DNA of 30,331 nt, taken from assembly GCA_039714835.1 (NCBI GenBank), contig JBDLIN010000017.1:1-30331 (forward strand). Direction: 5' to 3'. Below are positions 8,101 through 15,636 of the stretch, piece by piece. The number at the start of each line of letters is the position of its first letter. The first letter of the stretch is position 1. The stretch is from SZUA-22 sp039714835. GTDB lineage: Bacteria; Bacteroidota; Ignavibacteria; Ignavibacteriales; Melioribacteraceae. The position numbers were made by a program, and so were the translations under genes. The notes below the pieces were generated by a model. That model was not told where the DNA came from, ran no database searches, and saw nothing but the letters and a program-made list of their open reading frames with translations.

Positions 8101-10375
8101 TACCTTCGAATTTGGTGGTGCTGATTGGGCACTTGATAATGATCCTCCAATTCCAGAAGGTGATTGGGTGCAAAAGAATCCAGATCCAAAGCCAGGACCA
8201 TTATCTTATCATGAATTAGCTCATATTGCAGAAGGAAAAGTACTATTATTTGGTGGTAAGGATTCTACAAAATGGGGTTCTGTAACAGCACCTCTAACAT
8301 GGCTCTATGATATAGATGCAGATACATGGACAAATGTAGAACCAACTGGTACACCAGGACCAAGATATGCATTTGGTTTAGCATATGTAGGTGATGATAA
8401 AGTTCTTATGTTCGGTGGAAGTAATGGTGGCAACAATATGAATGACACATGGGTCTATGACTTAAGTGATAATACATGGACAGATATGGCAACAGCAGAT
8501 GGACCATTACCACAATGGACACATGAAATGGCGTATGCCGGAGATGATAAAGTAGTAATGTACGGCGGTTTAGATGATGATGGTGTATGGCTGCCAGATA
8601 CCTGGGTCTATGACTTAAGTGATAATACATGGACTTTATTGGATATGAGTGCAGACAATCCTTCACCGGATGGAATTATCTATCCAGCGATGAGCTACTT
8701 TGGAGATGATAAAGTTATCGTCACTGGTGGATTAAAAGCTGGAGGCGCATGGAGCGATCTATTAGCAGAAACCTGGGTGTTTGATGTAAGTGACATGGCC
8801 TGGACCAATACAGAAGCGACCGGAGGCCCAGCAGGTGGAGCAGAAGGAATGGCTCTAGGTGAATTAGTTTACTTAGGCAATGGTGTAGTAATGCACCAGA
8901 ATGGTGGAGTAGGGATACCAGGAACCTGGACATATGATGGAGCAACAAATGCTTGGACAAATGAAGTAACAGTAGCTCCAGCAGCTAATATGTCTCATGC
9001 TATGGCAGAAACAAATATGGCTGAGAATGGTGGCGGAGACGTTGTTTACTTTGGTGGATTAATAGGTAGTGATGCTCAAAATGACACATGGAATTATCCA
9101 AGAACTGAAATAGTATTACCAGAAGGCTTCTGGGTGCAAAAGAATCCAGATCCAAAGCCAGGACCATTATCTTATCATGAATTAGCTCATATTGCAGAAG
9201 GAAAAGTACTATTATTTGGTGGTAAGGATTCTACAAAATGGGGTTCTGTAACAGCACCTCTAACATGGCTCTATGATATAGATGCAGATACATGGACAAA
9301 TGTAGAACCAACTGGTACACCAGGACCAAGATATGCATTTGGTTTAGCATATGTAGGTGATGATAAAGTTCTTATGTTCGGTGGAAGTAATGGTGGCAAC
9401 AATATGAATGACACATGGGTCTATGACTTAAGTGATAATACATGGACAGATATGGCAACAGCAGATGGACCATTACCACAATGGACACATGAAATGGCGT
9501 ATGCCGGAGATGATAAAGTAGTAATGTACGGCGGTTTAGATGATGATGGTGTATGGCTGCCAGATACCTGGGTCTATGACTTAAGTGATAATACATGGAC
9601 TTTATTGGATATGAGTGCAGACAATCCTTCACCGGATGGAATTATCTATCCAGCGATGAGCTACTTTGGAGATGATAAAGTTATCGTCACTGGTGGATTA
9701 AAAGCTGGAGGCGCATGGAGCGATCTATTAGCAGAAACCTGGGTGTTTGATGTAAGTGACATGGCCTGGACCAATACAGAAGCGACCGGAGGCCCAGCAG
9801 GTGGAGCAGAAGGAATGGCTCTAGGTGAATTAGTTTACTTAGGCAATGGTGTAGTAATGCACCAGAATGGTGGAGTAGGGATACCAGGAACCTGGACATA
9901 TGATGGAGCAACAAATGCTTGGACAAATGAAGTAACAGTAGCTCCAGCAGCTAATATGTGTTATGCTATGGCTGAAACAAATATGAATGTAGATGGTGAT
10001 GGATTAGTTGTTTACTTTGGTGGATTAATAGGCAGTGACGCTCAAAATGATACATGGATCCATCCTCGTTTGAAAGGTACTGATGCTGAAGAAGCTGAAA
10101 CTGAAATTCCAACTAAGTTCGCTTTAGAGCAAAATTATCCGAATCCATTTAATCCTAGTACAACTATTAACTATGCACTACCAAAAGCATCAATGGTTAA
10201 TATTACTATTTATAATGTATTAGGTCAAAAGGTCGCAGCACTAGTAAATACCAATCAAAGTGCTGGTCAATATTCAGTAATTTGGAACGCTGGTAATGTT
10301 GCTACTGGAATGTATATATATAGAATAGAAGCGGGTGATTTTGTACAATCACGCAAAATGTTATTGATGAAGTAA
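5159..10375 (+). CDS. Giant secreted surface protein: jelly-roll modules plus three kelch beta-propellers and T9SS tail
   Basis: The protein has 1738 residues from the ATG at 5159, chosen because AGGAGG (5149-5154) precedes it and a signal peptide (about 1-25, ending NLFA) follows at once. An in-frame ATG at 5117 would prepend 14 residues and is unlikely. Residues of about 36-680 hold two copies of an A+B pair of concanavalin-like modules (A: FTASWKATPSH...; B: FTINYDVTPVGDSAD...), resembling non-catalytic carbohydrate-binding modules. Residues of about 680-1640 hold three kelch propellers of about 320 residues each, marked by TWVYDLSDNTWT-type repeats and by FGG/YGG strand ends. Propellers two and three are almost identical. 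The sorting domain is at about 1654-1738 (LEQNYPNPFNPSTTINY, ending RKMLLMK). No enzyme signature was found, so an adhesive or glycan-binding surface role is inferred. Confidence 0.85.
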   Translation: MKQKLTTLFVVVLSVLIFGQINLFAQELTQNVQTAGVADKFTASWKATPSHSPMSGAVGMAKGEVSAWGDYGVIVNFMSDGTIKVRNGTAYEALAVVNYEADSTYVIAVTGDVVAQTYSVDVTTPDGITTTVATDYAFRTNTTQDTLNYFATKIDTFTAYGGVPGSSIDASYMDDPFVEDPYPGDGNSSYALNAANNTSIEAQTGIFTINYDVTPVGDSADCAVGLTQDASVVGGYGNYAAYVIFEKGGIIGVGKGGTSGWPAQDKPSFDIGTTYTVTLDVDVAAQTYTATVNGGALVDRVLITDHDFRDLTVTELNNLATQVAIGGAWGGKPGDVEISNIQIQTGPPVDDPLLDNKLISMAADKFTASWKATPSHAPMSGATGLAKGEVSGWGDYGIIVNFTNDGAGGAQIKARNGGSYEAVEVISYEADSTYTVKVTGDVAAQTYSVDIVSPDGTTQTLATDYAFRTTTPQDTLNFFATKVDTFVAWGGVHGSSLYATYMDDPFVEDPYPGDGNSSYALNVTNNTSIEAQTGIFTINYDVTPVGDSADCAVGLTQDASVVGGYGNYAAYVIFEKGGIIGVGKGGTSGWPAQDKPSFDIGTTYTVTLDVDVAAQTYTATVNGGDLTDRVLISNHDFRDLTATELNNLATQVAVGGAWGGKPGDIVISNISIGVQEDHDDWKEIAVTGDVKPAGRGYGEIAPLGNGKALIFGGNTARYSGNVDDNTWVYDTETDTWTDMAPTGDVPPLRGRHGMAYAGDDKAIVFGGQSDTSSSGFLGDTWIYDLSDNIWTKSSSAPETLYERMEAAMAYIGDDKVLLFGGNDDGGDINDTWVYDVSDDTWTELFSLGVADQPDAMIAGMAYAGDDKVLLYGKMAETWVYDLSDNTWTLMTTTNTPAVDGQAMAYLGDGNVLLYGGYDSGFARESKTWIYNVEANTWTEETPEATPPTGNMIVTLCETTMYGGSYLVSFGGRGIGGDAMDVTFEFGGADWALDNDPPIPEGDWVQKNPDPKPGPLSYHELAHIAEGKVLLFGGKDSTKWGSVTAPLTWLYDIDADTWTNVEPTGTPGPRYAFGLAYVGDDKVLMFGGSNGGNNMNDTWVYDLSDNTWTDMATADGPLPQWTHEMAYAGDDKVVMYGGLDDDGVWLPDTWVYDLSDNTWTLLDMSADNPSPDGIIYPAMSYFGDDKVIVTGGLKAGGAWSDLLAETWVFDVSDMAWTNTEATGGPAGGAEGMALGELVYLGNGVVMHQNGGVGIPGTWTYDGATNAWTNEVTVAPAANMSHAMAETNMAENGGGDVVYFGGLIGSDAQNDTWNYPRTEIVLPEGFWVQKNPDPKPGPLSYHELAHIAEGKVLLFGGKDSTKWGSVTAPLTWLYDIDADTWTNVEPTGTPGPRYAFGLAYVGDDKVLMFGGSNGGNNMNDTWVYDLSDNTWTDMATADGPLPQWTHEMAYAGDDKVVMYGGLDDDGVWLPDTWVYDLSDNTWTLLDMSADNPSPDGIIYPAMSYFGDDKVIVTGGLKAGGAWSDLLAETWVFDVSDMAWTNTEATGGPAGGAEGMALGELVYLGNGVVMHQNGGVGIPGTWTYDGATNAWTNEVTVAPAANMCYAMAETNMNVDGDGLVVYFGGLIGSDAQNDTWIHPRLKGTDAEEAETEIPTKFALEQNYPNPFNPSTTINYALPKASMVNITIYNVLGQKVAALVNTNQSAGQYSVIWNAGNVATGMYIYRIEAGDFVQSRKMLLMK
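5674..7157 (+). repeat. Near-identical copies of jelly-roll B module (5674-6170 and 6661-7157)
   Basis: Two in-frame direct repeats lie 987 bases apart and align without gaps. They are nearly identical in their first 350 bases and slightly more diverged afterwards. The preceding A modules, which belong to the same duplicated pair, differ at many third positions. This mosaic suggests gene conversion restricted to the B module. Confidence 0.75.
8165..9959 (+). repeat. Exact 829-bp tandem duplication inside the kelch gene (8165-8993 = 9131-9959)
   Basis: Read side by side, the two copies show no difference over 829 bases at a constant offset of 966 bases (322 codons). Each copy is one kelch propeller minus its last blade. 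The sequence then diverges from 8994/9960 and becomes similar again at the NDTW motif. The repeat is in frame, so gain or loss of one unit would keep the reading frame. Confidence 0.9.
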
Positions 10376-10412
10376 ATTATGAATTCCTATTGAATACTTC
10401 ATAGTACCTCCG

Positions 10413-10446
10413 ATGGGCACAATAGAAATATTGTGCCCATTTTTTT
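10413..10446 (+). terminator. Rho-independent terminator after the kelch gene
   Basis: An 11-bp perfect stem (10413-10423 with 10430-10440), GC-rich for this genome, has a 6-base loop and a run of six T. It lies 37 bases after the stop codon and is the clearest terminator in the window. Confidence 0.9.
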
Positions 10447-10491
10447 AGTGGTAAGATATTTTTAGAAAAGGACAAAATATATTAGAATAAG

Positions 10492-10721
10492 ACTTATTAA
10501 CTCACCTTACGCAAAATTTAAAAAAATGGGTTATCCCAAGAATCTCTTTGGGAAAACCCAATTGTTCTTGTTCTATTTTTGGACCTCTTCCTAAAGGACG
10601 GAGCTAATCAAAAGCTTTATTTTATCATTAGCTCCGCCTTTTAAGACGGAGATGGTATTAAAACCCAAGCTATCAGGGCTTTAGCCCTTTTATAGAATCT
10701 GCGTAAGGTGAGTTATTAAGT
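10492..10721. mobile_element. MITE-like 230-bp element with 22-bp terminal inverted repeats
   Basis: The ends 10492-10513 and 10700-10721 are exact 22-bp inverted repeats with the core ACTCACCTTACGCA. The interior encodes nothing and contains further hairpins: a TGGGTT/AACCCA hairpin around 10527-10560, a CGGAGCTAAT/ATTAGCTCCG hairpin around 10600-10640, and an AGGGCTTTAGCCCT palindrome near 10676. This fits a miniature inverted-repeat element mobilised in trans. No target-site duplication is evident at the borders and no transposase lies in the window. Confidence 0.6.
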
Positions 10722-10781
10722 GAAAACAAGAATTTGTGATTCACCTGGCGAAGCCGTAAATAACAAATAATTGAAAATAAT

Positions 10782-10847
10782 AAGAAGAGGCTATCTCAGA
10801 AGATTTTTTATTATTCATCAAATTGTCTTTTAAGATAACCTCTTCTT
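10782..10847. repeat. Imperfect 15-bp inverted repeat (long hairpin)
   Basis: Arms 10782-10796 and 10833-10847 (AAGAAGAGG... and ...CCTCTTCTT) pair with a single mismatch around a 36-base loop. No T run follows directly, so it is more likely an intergenic repeat than a terminator. Confidence 0.5.
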
Positions 10848-10892
10848 GAAAAAAAATGTGGGAATACTTTCAAAATAGTTTATTAATTTATA

Positions 10893-11045
10893 GGGATATC
10901 GGTAAATAGCAGTAAAACTGAAAGTCAATGGTAAAAGAAAGAGATTTTGAGATGTAACTCTTTTTCTTATAATTTATTTGAGCGATATACACAAAAAACG
11001 CCATAGTTTTTCAGTTAGAACCTATTTACTCCAGTCCGATATCCC
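10893..11045. repeat. Foldback element with GGGATATCGG/CCGATATCCC ends
   Basis: The outer arms 10893-10902 and 11036-11045 are exact complements. Inside them, TAAATAG (10903-10909) pairs with CTATTTA (11022-11028), and CTGAAA pairs with TTTCAG further in. The 153-bp segment can fold into one long interrupted stem and contains no coding sequence. Confidence 0.5.
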
Positions 11046-11182
11046 TTCTTTAATACTTATTACATGTTAAAATTTAATTTTAAATAAGGTAAAGAATTAT
11101 GGATTTAATTAAAAATAGAAAAAAGATAAGTTAAGTTAAAAGATTCATTCAATTCAGATTTACGAAATATACTAGGAAAGCT

Positions 11183-12730
11183 ATGAGAAAATATTCAATA
11201 ATAATAATTCTATTAATACTAAATACAAATTCATTATTTGCTCAGCAAGACTGGAATTGGGGAAACTATGGAGATTCTACTTTTATTCCAATAACTGTTT
11301 GGTTACAGGACACTTATTATATTGAACAATATCAAGATGCAGGTTTCAATGTCTACCAAGGATTCTGGGCTGGTATTAAAGAAAATCAAATTTCCGATCT
11401 TCGTGCAAAGAAAATGCACTACATATGTGGATGGAATAAAACAGGAAGAGAAGATGAGCCTGATCTATTAGCAAGAGCTAATATTGATGATTCGCTATTC
11501 ATAGCATGGATACATAGAGACGAACCTGATAATGCACAAAGTGATGGGCAGGGGGGATATGGAGCTTGCATAGATCCGCAAGTTATTATTGATGGTTATA
11601 ATGAAATAAAAGCATTTGATACAACCGGTCGGCAAGTAGTATTAAATTGCGGTGCAGGTGTTGCAAGAACGGATGCATATATTAGAGGTGATGAGTGTGC
11701 AGGAAATACTGATATGTATACAGATTATTATATGGGCGCAGATATAGCTAGTTTTGATATTTATCCGGTAGCATCTCCTCCCGCCCCTATGACTACGAAT
11801 GACGAACTTTGGTATGTCCCTCAAGGTGTAAAAAATATGAAGAGGTGGACCAATAATTCTAATGATGATTACTGGTTTTGTTTGGAGTGCACTGACATAA
11901 AAGGAGATGGTAAACCTACACCGGAACAGATATGGATTGAAGCTTGGATGGGTATAGTTGCCGGCGGTAAAGGTCTTCTTTGGTTTCCATTTACTGTTTA
12001 TCCAAATGTTCACAATTCATTAGCATTGTTACAAGATTCTGAAATGTTAGCCGCAGTTACTAAGGTAAATAGAGCTGTGCACGATGCAGCTGTAGTAATT
12101 AATTCAGAACCGATTGACAATGTAGTTGATATGGAGCTAAGTCAGAGTCCAATATTTGATACACCGGTTGAATATATTGTAAAACATGTAGATGATACAC
12201 TCTATATCTTTAGTAGTGGGATGAGAGATTACGGCCCCAATACAGCAACCTTTACAATCAATACTATTAATGGCTCTGATATAACTTCAAATGCAATAGT
12301 AATGTATGAGGATAGAGAGATAGAGATATTAAATAACCAATTTTCTCAGGATTATGATGGTCAGAGTATTCATTTATTTAAGATCGGTGGAATTTCCTTA
12401 GATATGATTGTTGGAGTTAAAGAAAGTTCTCCACAGATAGTAAGTGATTTTTCTTTGGAACAAAACTATCCAAATCCATTTAATCCAAGTACAACTATAA
12501 AATATTCTCTACCAATTGTAGAGACGAGGCATGCCTCGTCTTTACGAAATGTCACATTAAAAATATTTGATTTACTTGGTAGGGAAATGGCAACACTAGT
12601 AAACGAGCAACAGAAACCAGGAAACTATGAAATTATTTTTGATGCATCGCACCTCTCAAGTGGAATGTATTTTTACAAATTAAATACTCCACACTATTCC
12701 AAAATAATGAAAATGCTACTCCTTAAATAG
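11183..12730 (+). CDS. Secreted TIM-barrel glycosidase-like protein with T9SS tail
   Basis: This 515-residue protein has a signal peptide (about 1-21, ending SLFA). The body (about 25-310) reads as a (beta/alpha)8 barrel: PITVWLQDTYYIEQYQDAGF and NVYQGFWAGIKENQ, then the acidic strand end HRDEPDN (D113, E114, D116), SFDIYP, CLECTD (E235) and GGKGLLWFPF. E114 and E235 sit where retaining clan-A glycosidases often place their two glutamates, but this is inference. From memory, similar proteins occur widely in Planctomycetes as uncharacterised, glycosidase-like secreted proteins; no CAZy family could be assigned. A beta-sandwich (about 330-400) and a sorting domain (about 424-515) follow. The sorting domain carries an in-frame palindrome insert, giving the extra residues VETRHASSLR after NPSTTIKYSLPI. 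It has its own leader region behind the repeat-rich gap. Confidence 0.78.
   Translation: MRKYSIIIILLILNTNSLFAQQDWNWGNYGDSTFIPITVWLQDTYYIEQYQDAGFNVYQGFWAGIKENQISDLRAKKMHYICGWNKTGREDEPDLLARANIDDSLFIAWIHRDEPDNAQSDGQGGYGACIDPQVIIDGYNEIKAFDTTGRQVVLNCGAGVARTDAYIRGDECAGNTDMYTDYYMGADIASFDIYPVASPPAPMTTNDELWYVPQGVKNMKRWTNNSNDDYWFCLECTDIKGDGKPTPEQIWIEAWMGIVAGGKGLLWFPFTVYPNVHNSLALLQDSEMLAAVTKVNRAVHDAAVVINSEPIDNVVDMELSQSPIFDTPVEYIVKHVDDTLYIFSSGMRDYGPNTATFTINTINGSDITSNAIVMYEDREIEILNNQFSQDYDGQSIHLFKIGGISLDMIVGVKESSPQIVSDFSLEQNYPNPFNPSTTIKYSLPIVETRHASSLRNVTLKIFDLLGREMATLVNEQQKPGNYEIIFDASHLSSGMYFYKLNTPHYSKIMKMLLLK
12518..12545 (+). repeat. 28-bp palindromic element inserted in frame in a sorting domain
   Basis: Positions 12518-12545 form a palindrome with a single G/T mismatch (14-base arms; core GACGAGGCATGCCTCGTC at 12523-12540). 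It encodes the residues starting at V446 and adds about eight residues relative to sister sorting domains, between the SLP strand and the NVTLKIFD strand. It looks like a repetitive palindromic element tolerated inside a gene. Confidence 0.75.
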
Positions 12731-12737
12731 TATCACT

Positions 12738-12790
12738 TGATTAGCCCCGCTTGTCCCTAATTTTGTAGCCTTTCGCGGGGATGCTGATCA
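12738..12790 (+). repeat. Imperfect hairpin between two secreted-protein genes
   Basis: CCCCGC (12745-12750) pairs with GCGGGG (12775-12780), and TGAT (12738-12741) pairs with ATCA (12787-12790), with a few unpaired bases between. No T run follows, so a terminator role is uncertain; an attenuator or repeat remnant is equally possible. Confidence 0.35.
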
Positions 12791-12865
12791 AATAAGTATC
12801 TGAACTATTTTTGAAATCAAGAATTTTAATCACAAGCAGTAAGTTTCAAAATATATATAGGAAAA

Positions 12866-15625
12866 ATGATGAAGAAAGTATTATTAACTGTAACAGCCTT
12901 ACTATTTATTTTCAATTTACTACTATCACAAACATTCTATCCAGAAGATGGATCTACATTCCTTTCAGATGAAGTTGTATCATTCGATTGGTATATTGAA
13001 CATCCGGACACGCTAAATAATAATTTTTATGTTTATGATGTTTCTGATGGTAGTACAGTATATGCTGTATACAGTAATCCAAGTGGACAAAATCATAACG
13101 ATGGACAAATATTTCCAGTTGGTGAATATAAATGGTTAGCAAAAGCATGGGATCCAGTTGATGGTCTTTATACAACAGGAGATAGATATTTTTCTGTAAC
13201 TGAAGGTATTACTCCAATATTTTCACCAGATGGTGAAACATTCCATCCAAATCAAACAGTTTCGTTCGATTGGTATGTCCCGGATAGTGCAACTGCTAAT
13301 GTTCTTTATGTTTATGATTCAACAGATGCAGTAGTTTATGAAACTTCTAATTATCCAGGTGGTCAACAAAGTGATGCTGGGCAAAAGTTTGCAAATGGTA
13401 CTTATACATGGAATGCAGAATACACATTAAATGGAGGTGATTCTACAACTGCATCATATTCGTTTGTTGTTTCGGGTGATACAAATGTAACAGTATTGGA
13501 ACAATATGGAATTAAATGGTACATAAAAGGTTCACCTGAATATGGTCAATATACAAATGGCGAGTATTGGATTGTTGGTCCAATAACATTAGTTCAAATT
13601 ACTCCTGAATCGTTTAAGTACAATATGCAAACACTTCCTGATGGTTCTCCTTTACCAAGCGGTGTTGAAAGTCATGATATTGACCGGATCATAAACGGTT
13701 CAATGGTAAATCCATTCCCAATATCAGATGCAAGTGGCAACATTAGCTATGACCACGGTTATGATGACGAATTAAGTATTTGGAAACCAATAACCGGTTC
13801 TTATCCTGAGAGAGTTCCAAATTATGCCGGCAATAAAAATTACTATAAAGAAGAACTAAATATAGCGCGTATAGATACAGGTGGGGGTAATTATGCTCCA
13901 ATTAGTGATTTACATCCTCGTATAGTTCAACCAAACAGCTCAATTGTTTCATCAATAAGTTGCGATATACCAGATAGACCGGTATTAGAAGTTACTGCAA
14001 TTTTAACAGTTGTTGATGCAGCATATAAACCAAATGAAGGTGATTTCAGACCATCATATTGTGGAAATGATAAAAAGTCATATTTCAATGTTAGCGATTT
14101 AGATTATTCATCATTAAAAACATTAGAGAGAGCAGAAAACTTCCTCTCATTAGAAGAAGTAGAAGGTTTTTTCGAGCGTAACTGGATTGATTACATCCCG
14201 GAATGGCTTGGCGAATTTACACACGCAAAGCAAAATATGAAAGTTAGCTATGGAGCAGAGATGGCTTCAATGGTTAGTAGTGGTGCTATTGCTCTTAATA
14301 CAGAATATGGAAGTGGGACAGCAGATAAAGAGTTACTATTAAAAAGAATGGTTCAACTTGGATTGGATTATTATGGTGTAGTTACTACTCCAAGTGGCTG
14401 GAGAGTATTTAGAAATAATGGCGGTCTTATGAACGGACGAAAGTTCCCAGTTGTTCTTGCCGGAAAAGTGTTAAATAATAATGATATGCTAAATATGGCC
14501 ACTCTGCGGCCTGATATTCATTTTAGTGAAAATGACCAAACTTTTTATGTTGAACAAAGTGATATCGATATAACAAATGGTCCTACCTGGAGTCCTGATT
14601 CAAGGGATGTTGTAACAATGCCTTATGAGACAGAAGACCTTGGCTTACCGGAATGGGGCATTAGACATGCTACATCCCCAAATATATCAAACAAATACTG
14701 GGAAACAGCTTATAGGCGTTGTTGTACAATGAGTTCTATGCAAGGTGTAGCGCTTGCTGTACATATAATGGAGCTTAAAGAAAACTGGGGACACAACGCA
14801 TTTCTTGATTATTTAGATAGATATTTATCAATCGAAAAGCAGATATATTTTACCGGTGTTGATGACCCAAATATTTCTGCAAATAAATCGGCCCTATATG
14901 GTAGAACTCCAGTTGAAGTTTTTGAAAATATGTATGGTATGTATAATATGTGGGATATGCATAGAGCAAATTACGGAGAAATATGGACACGTACTGATAC
15001 AAATGATATTTATAGCAATGGCAGTAATGGTCTTCCTAAATGGTCTTCAGATTTCCCGGATTCATTAACTGTAAGGGCAGTCTTATCATTTTTAATTAAA
15101 ATGTCTGATTATATAAATGATGTAGAAACAGAATTCAGTAATTTGATATTCACTATATCAACTATCGATTCACTCGATTATACATGGCAGAGTGATACAT
15201 TAATATTCTCAACAACCTCAACAAGCTATAGTTCAGAAGGAATGGTTTATATTGAAGCCGAAAATGAAAGCGGTGGTAAATCTACAGATTCCATTTGGGC
15301 AATTATTGATCCTACAACTGGTATTAATGGTCTTAATTATTTACCTGAAAAATATTCCTTAGAGCAAAACTATCCAAATCCATTTAATCCGAGTACAACA
15401 ATTAAATATTCAATTCCAAAGAGTTCGGATGTTATTATATCAATTTACAATATGCTTGGTGAAAAGATAGCAACTCTAATAGATATGAATCAGAATGCTG
15501 GTAATTATAATGTCGTATGGAATGGACAGAATGATTCTGGACAGGAAGTATCAACCGGTGTTTATATTTATAAAATCAATGCAGGTGAGTTTACTCAATC
15601 ACATAAAATGATTCTACTTCGATAA
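12866..15625 (+). CDS. Secreted multidomain protein, putative polysaccharide-active enzyme of unassigned family, with T9SS tail
   Basis: This 919-residue protein may start at 12866 or at the next codon, which is also ATG. A signal peptide (about 1-21) is followed by two Ig-like repeats of about 90 residues (FYPEDGSTFLSDEVVSFDWY... and IFSPDGETFHPNQTVSFDWY...). The core, about 215-730, includes GQYTNGEYWIVGP, an NGRKFPVVLAGKVLNN helix (N523-K526 onward), WGIRHATSP, a double-cysteine YRRCCT motif (Y616-T621) and a DYLDRYL helix. The helix-rich part resembles the alpha/alpha-toroid folds of some polysaccharide lyases. From memory, similar cores occur in Planctomycetes proteins without known function. 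Another Ig-like domain (about 750-815) and a complete sorting domain (about 831-919) close the protein. The function is inferred only from fold impression and neighbours. Confidence 0.72.
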   Translation: MMKKVLLTVTALLFIFNLLLSQTFYPEDGSTFLSDEVVSFDWYIEHPDTLNNNFYVYDVSDGSTVYAVYSNPSGQNHNDGQIFPVGEYKWLAKAWDPVDGLYTTGDRYFSVTEGITPIFSPDGETFHPNQTVSFDWYVPDSATANVLYVYDSTDAVVYETSNYPGGQQSDAGQKFANGTYTWNAEYTLNGGDSTTASYSFVVSGDTNVTVLEQYGIKWYIKGSPEYGQYTNGEYWIVGPITLVQITPESFKYNMQTLPDGSPLPSGVESHDIDRIINGSMVNPFPISDASGNISYDHGYDDELSIWKPITGSYPERVPNYAGNKNYYKEELNIARIDTGGGNYAPISDLHPRIVQPNSSIVSSISCDIPDRPVLEVTAILTVVDAAYKPNEGDFRPSYCGNDKKSYFNVSDLDYSSLKTLERAENFLSLEEVEGFFERNWIDYIPEWLGEFTHAKQNMKVSYGAEMASMVSSGAIALNTEYGSGTADKELLLKRMVQLGLDYYGVVTTPSGWRVFRNNGGLMNGRKFPVVLAGKVLNNNDMLNMATLRPDIHFSENDQTFYVEQSDIDITNGPTWSPDSRDVVTMPYETEDLGLPEWGIRHATSPNISNKYWETAYRRCCTMSSMQGVALAVHIMELKENWGHNAFLDYLDRYLSIEKQIYFTGVDDPNISANKSALYGRTPVEVFENMYGMYNMWDMHRANYGEIWTRTDTNDIYSNGSNGLPKWSSDFPDSLTVRAVLSFLIKMSDYINDVETEFSNLIFTISTIDSLDYTWQSDTLIFSTTSTSYSSEGMVYIEAENESGGKSTDSIWAIIDPTTGINGLNYLPEKYSLEQNYPNPFNPSTTIKYSIPKSSDVIISIYNMLGEKIATLIDMNQNAGNYNVVWNGQNDSGQEVSTGVYIYKINAGEFTQSHKMILLR

Positions 15626-15636
15626 TATTTATCTAG

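Larger units (their letters stand above)
10376..11182. other. 807-bp gene-free stretch filled with foldback elements
   Basis: No coding region was found on either strand. The stretch holds the terminator at 10413-10446, a 230-bp element with inverted ends (10492-10721), a long imperfect hairpin (10782-10847), and a second foldback with broken arms (10893-11045). The last 130 bases before the gene at 11183 are AT-rich and presumably contain its promoter. Confidence 0.7.

Noticed and set aside
7305..9926. Long antisense open frames opposite the kelch repeats
   Set aside because: Their products are His/Tyr/Leu-rich low-complexity strings, identical where the kelch repeats are identical. This is what the complement of repeated GAT/ACA/TGG codons gives; there is no start signal and no domain.
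7195..10080. Regular short repeats resembling a CRISPR array
   Set aside because: The repeats are imperfect, in frame and encode kelch blades (TWVYDLSDNTWT). Spacing is about 150-160 bases with coding spacers, and no cas genes are nearby.
12738..12790. Strong terminator between the 11183 and 12866 genes
   Set aside because: The pairing is interrupted and no T run follows, so it is reported only as an imperfect hairpin.
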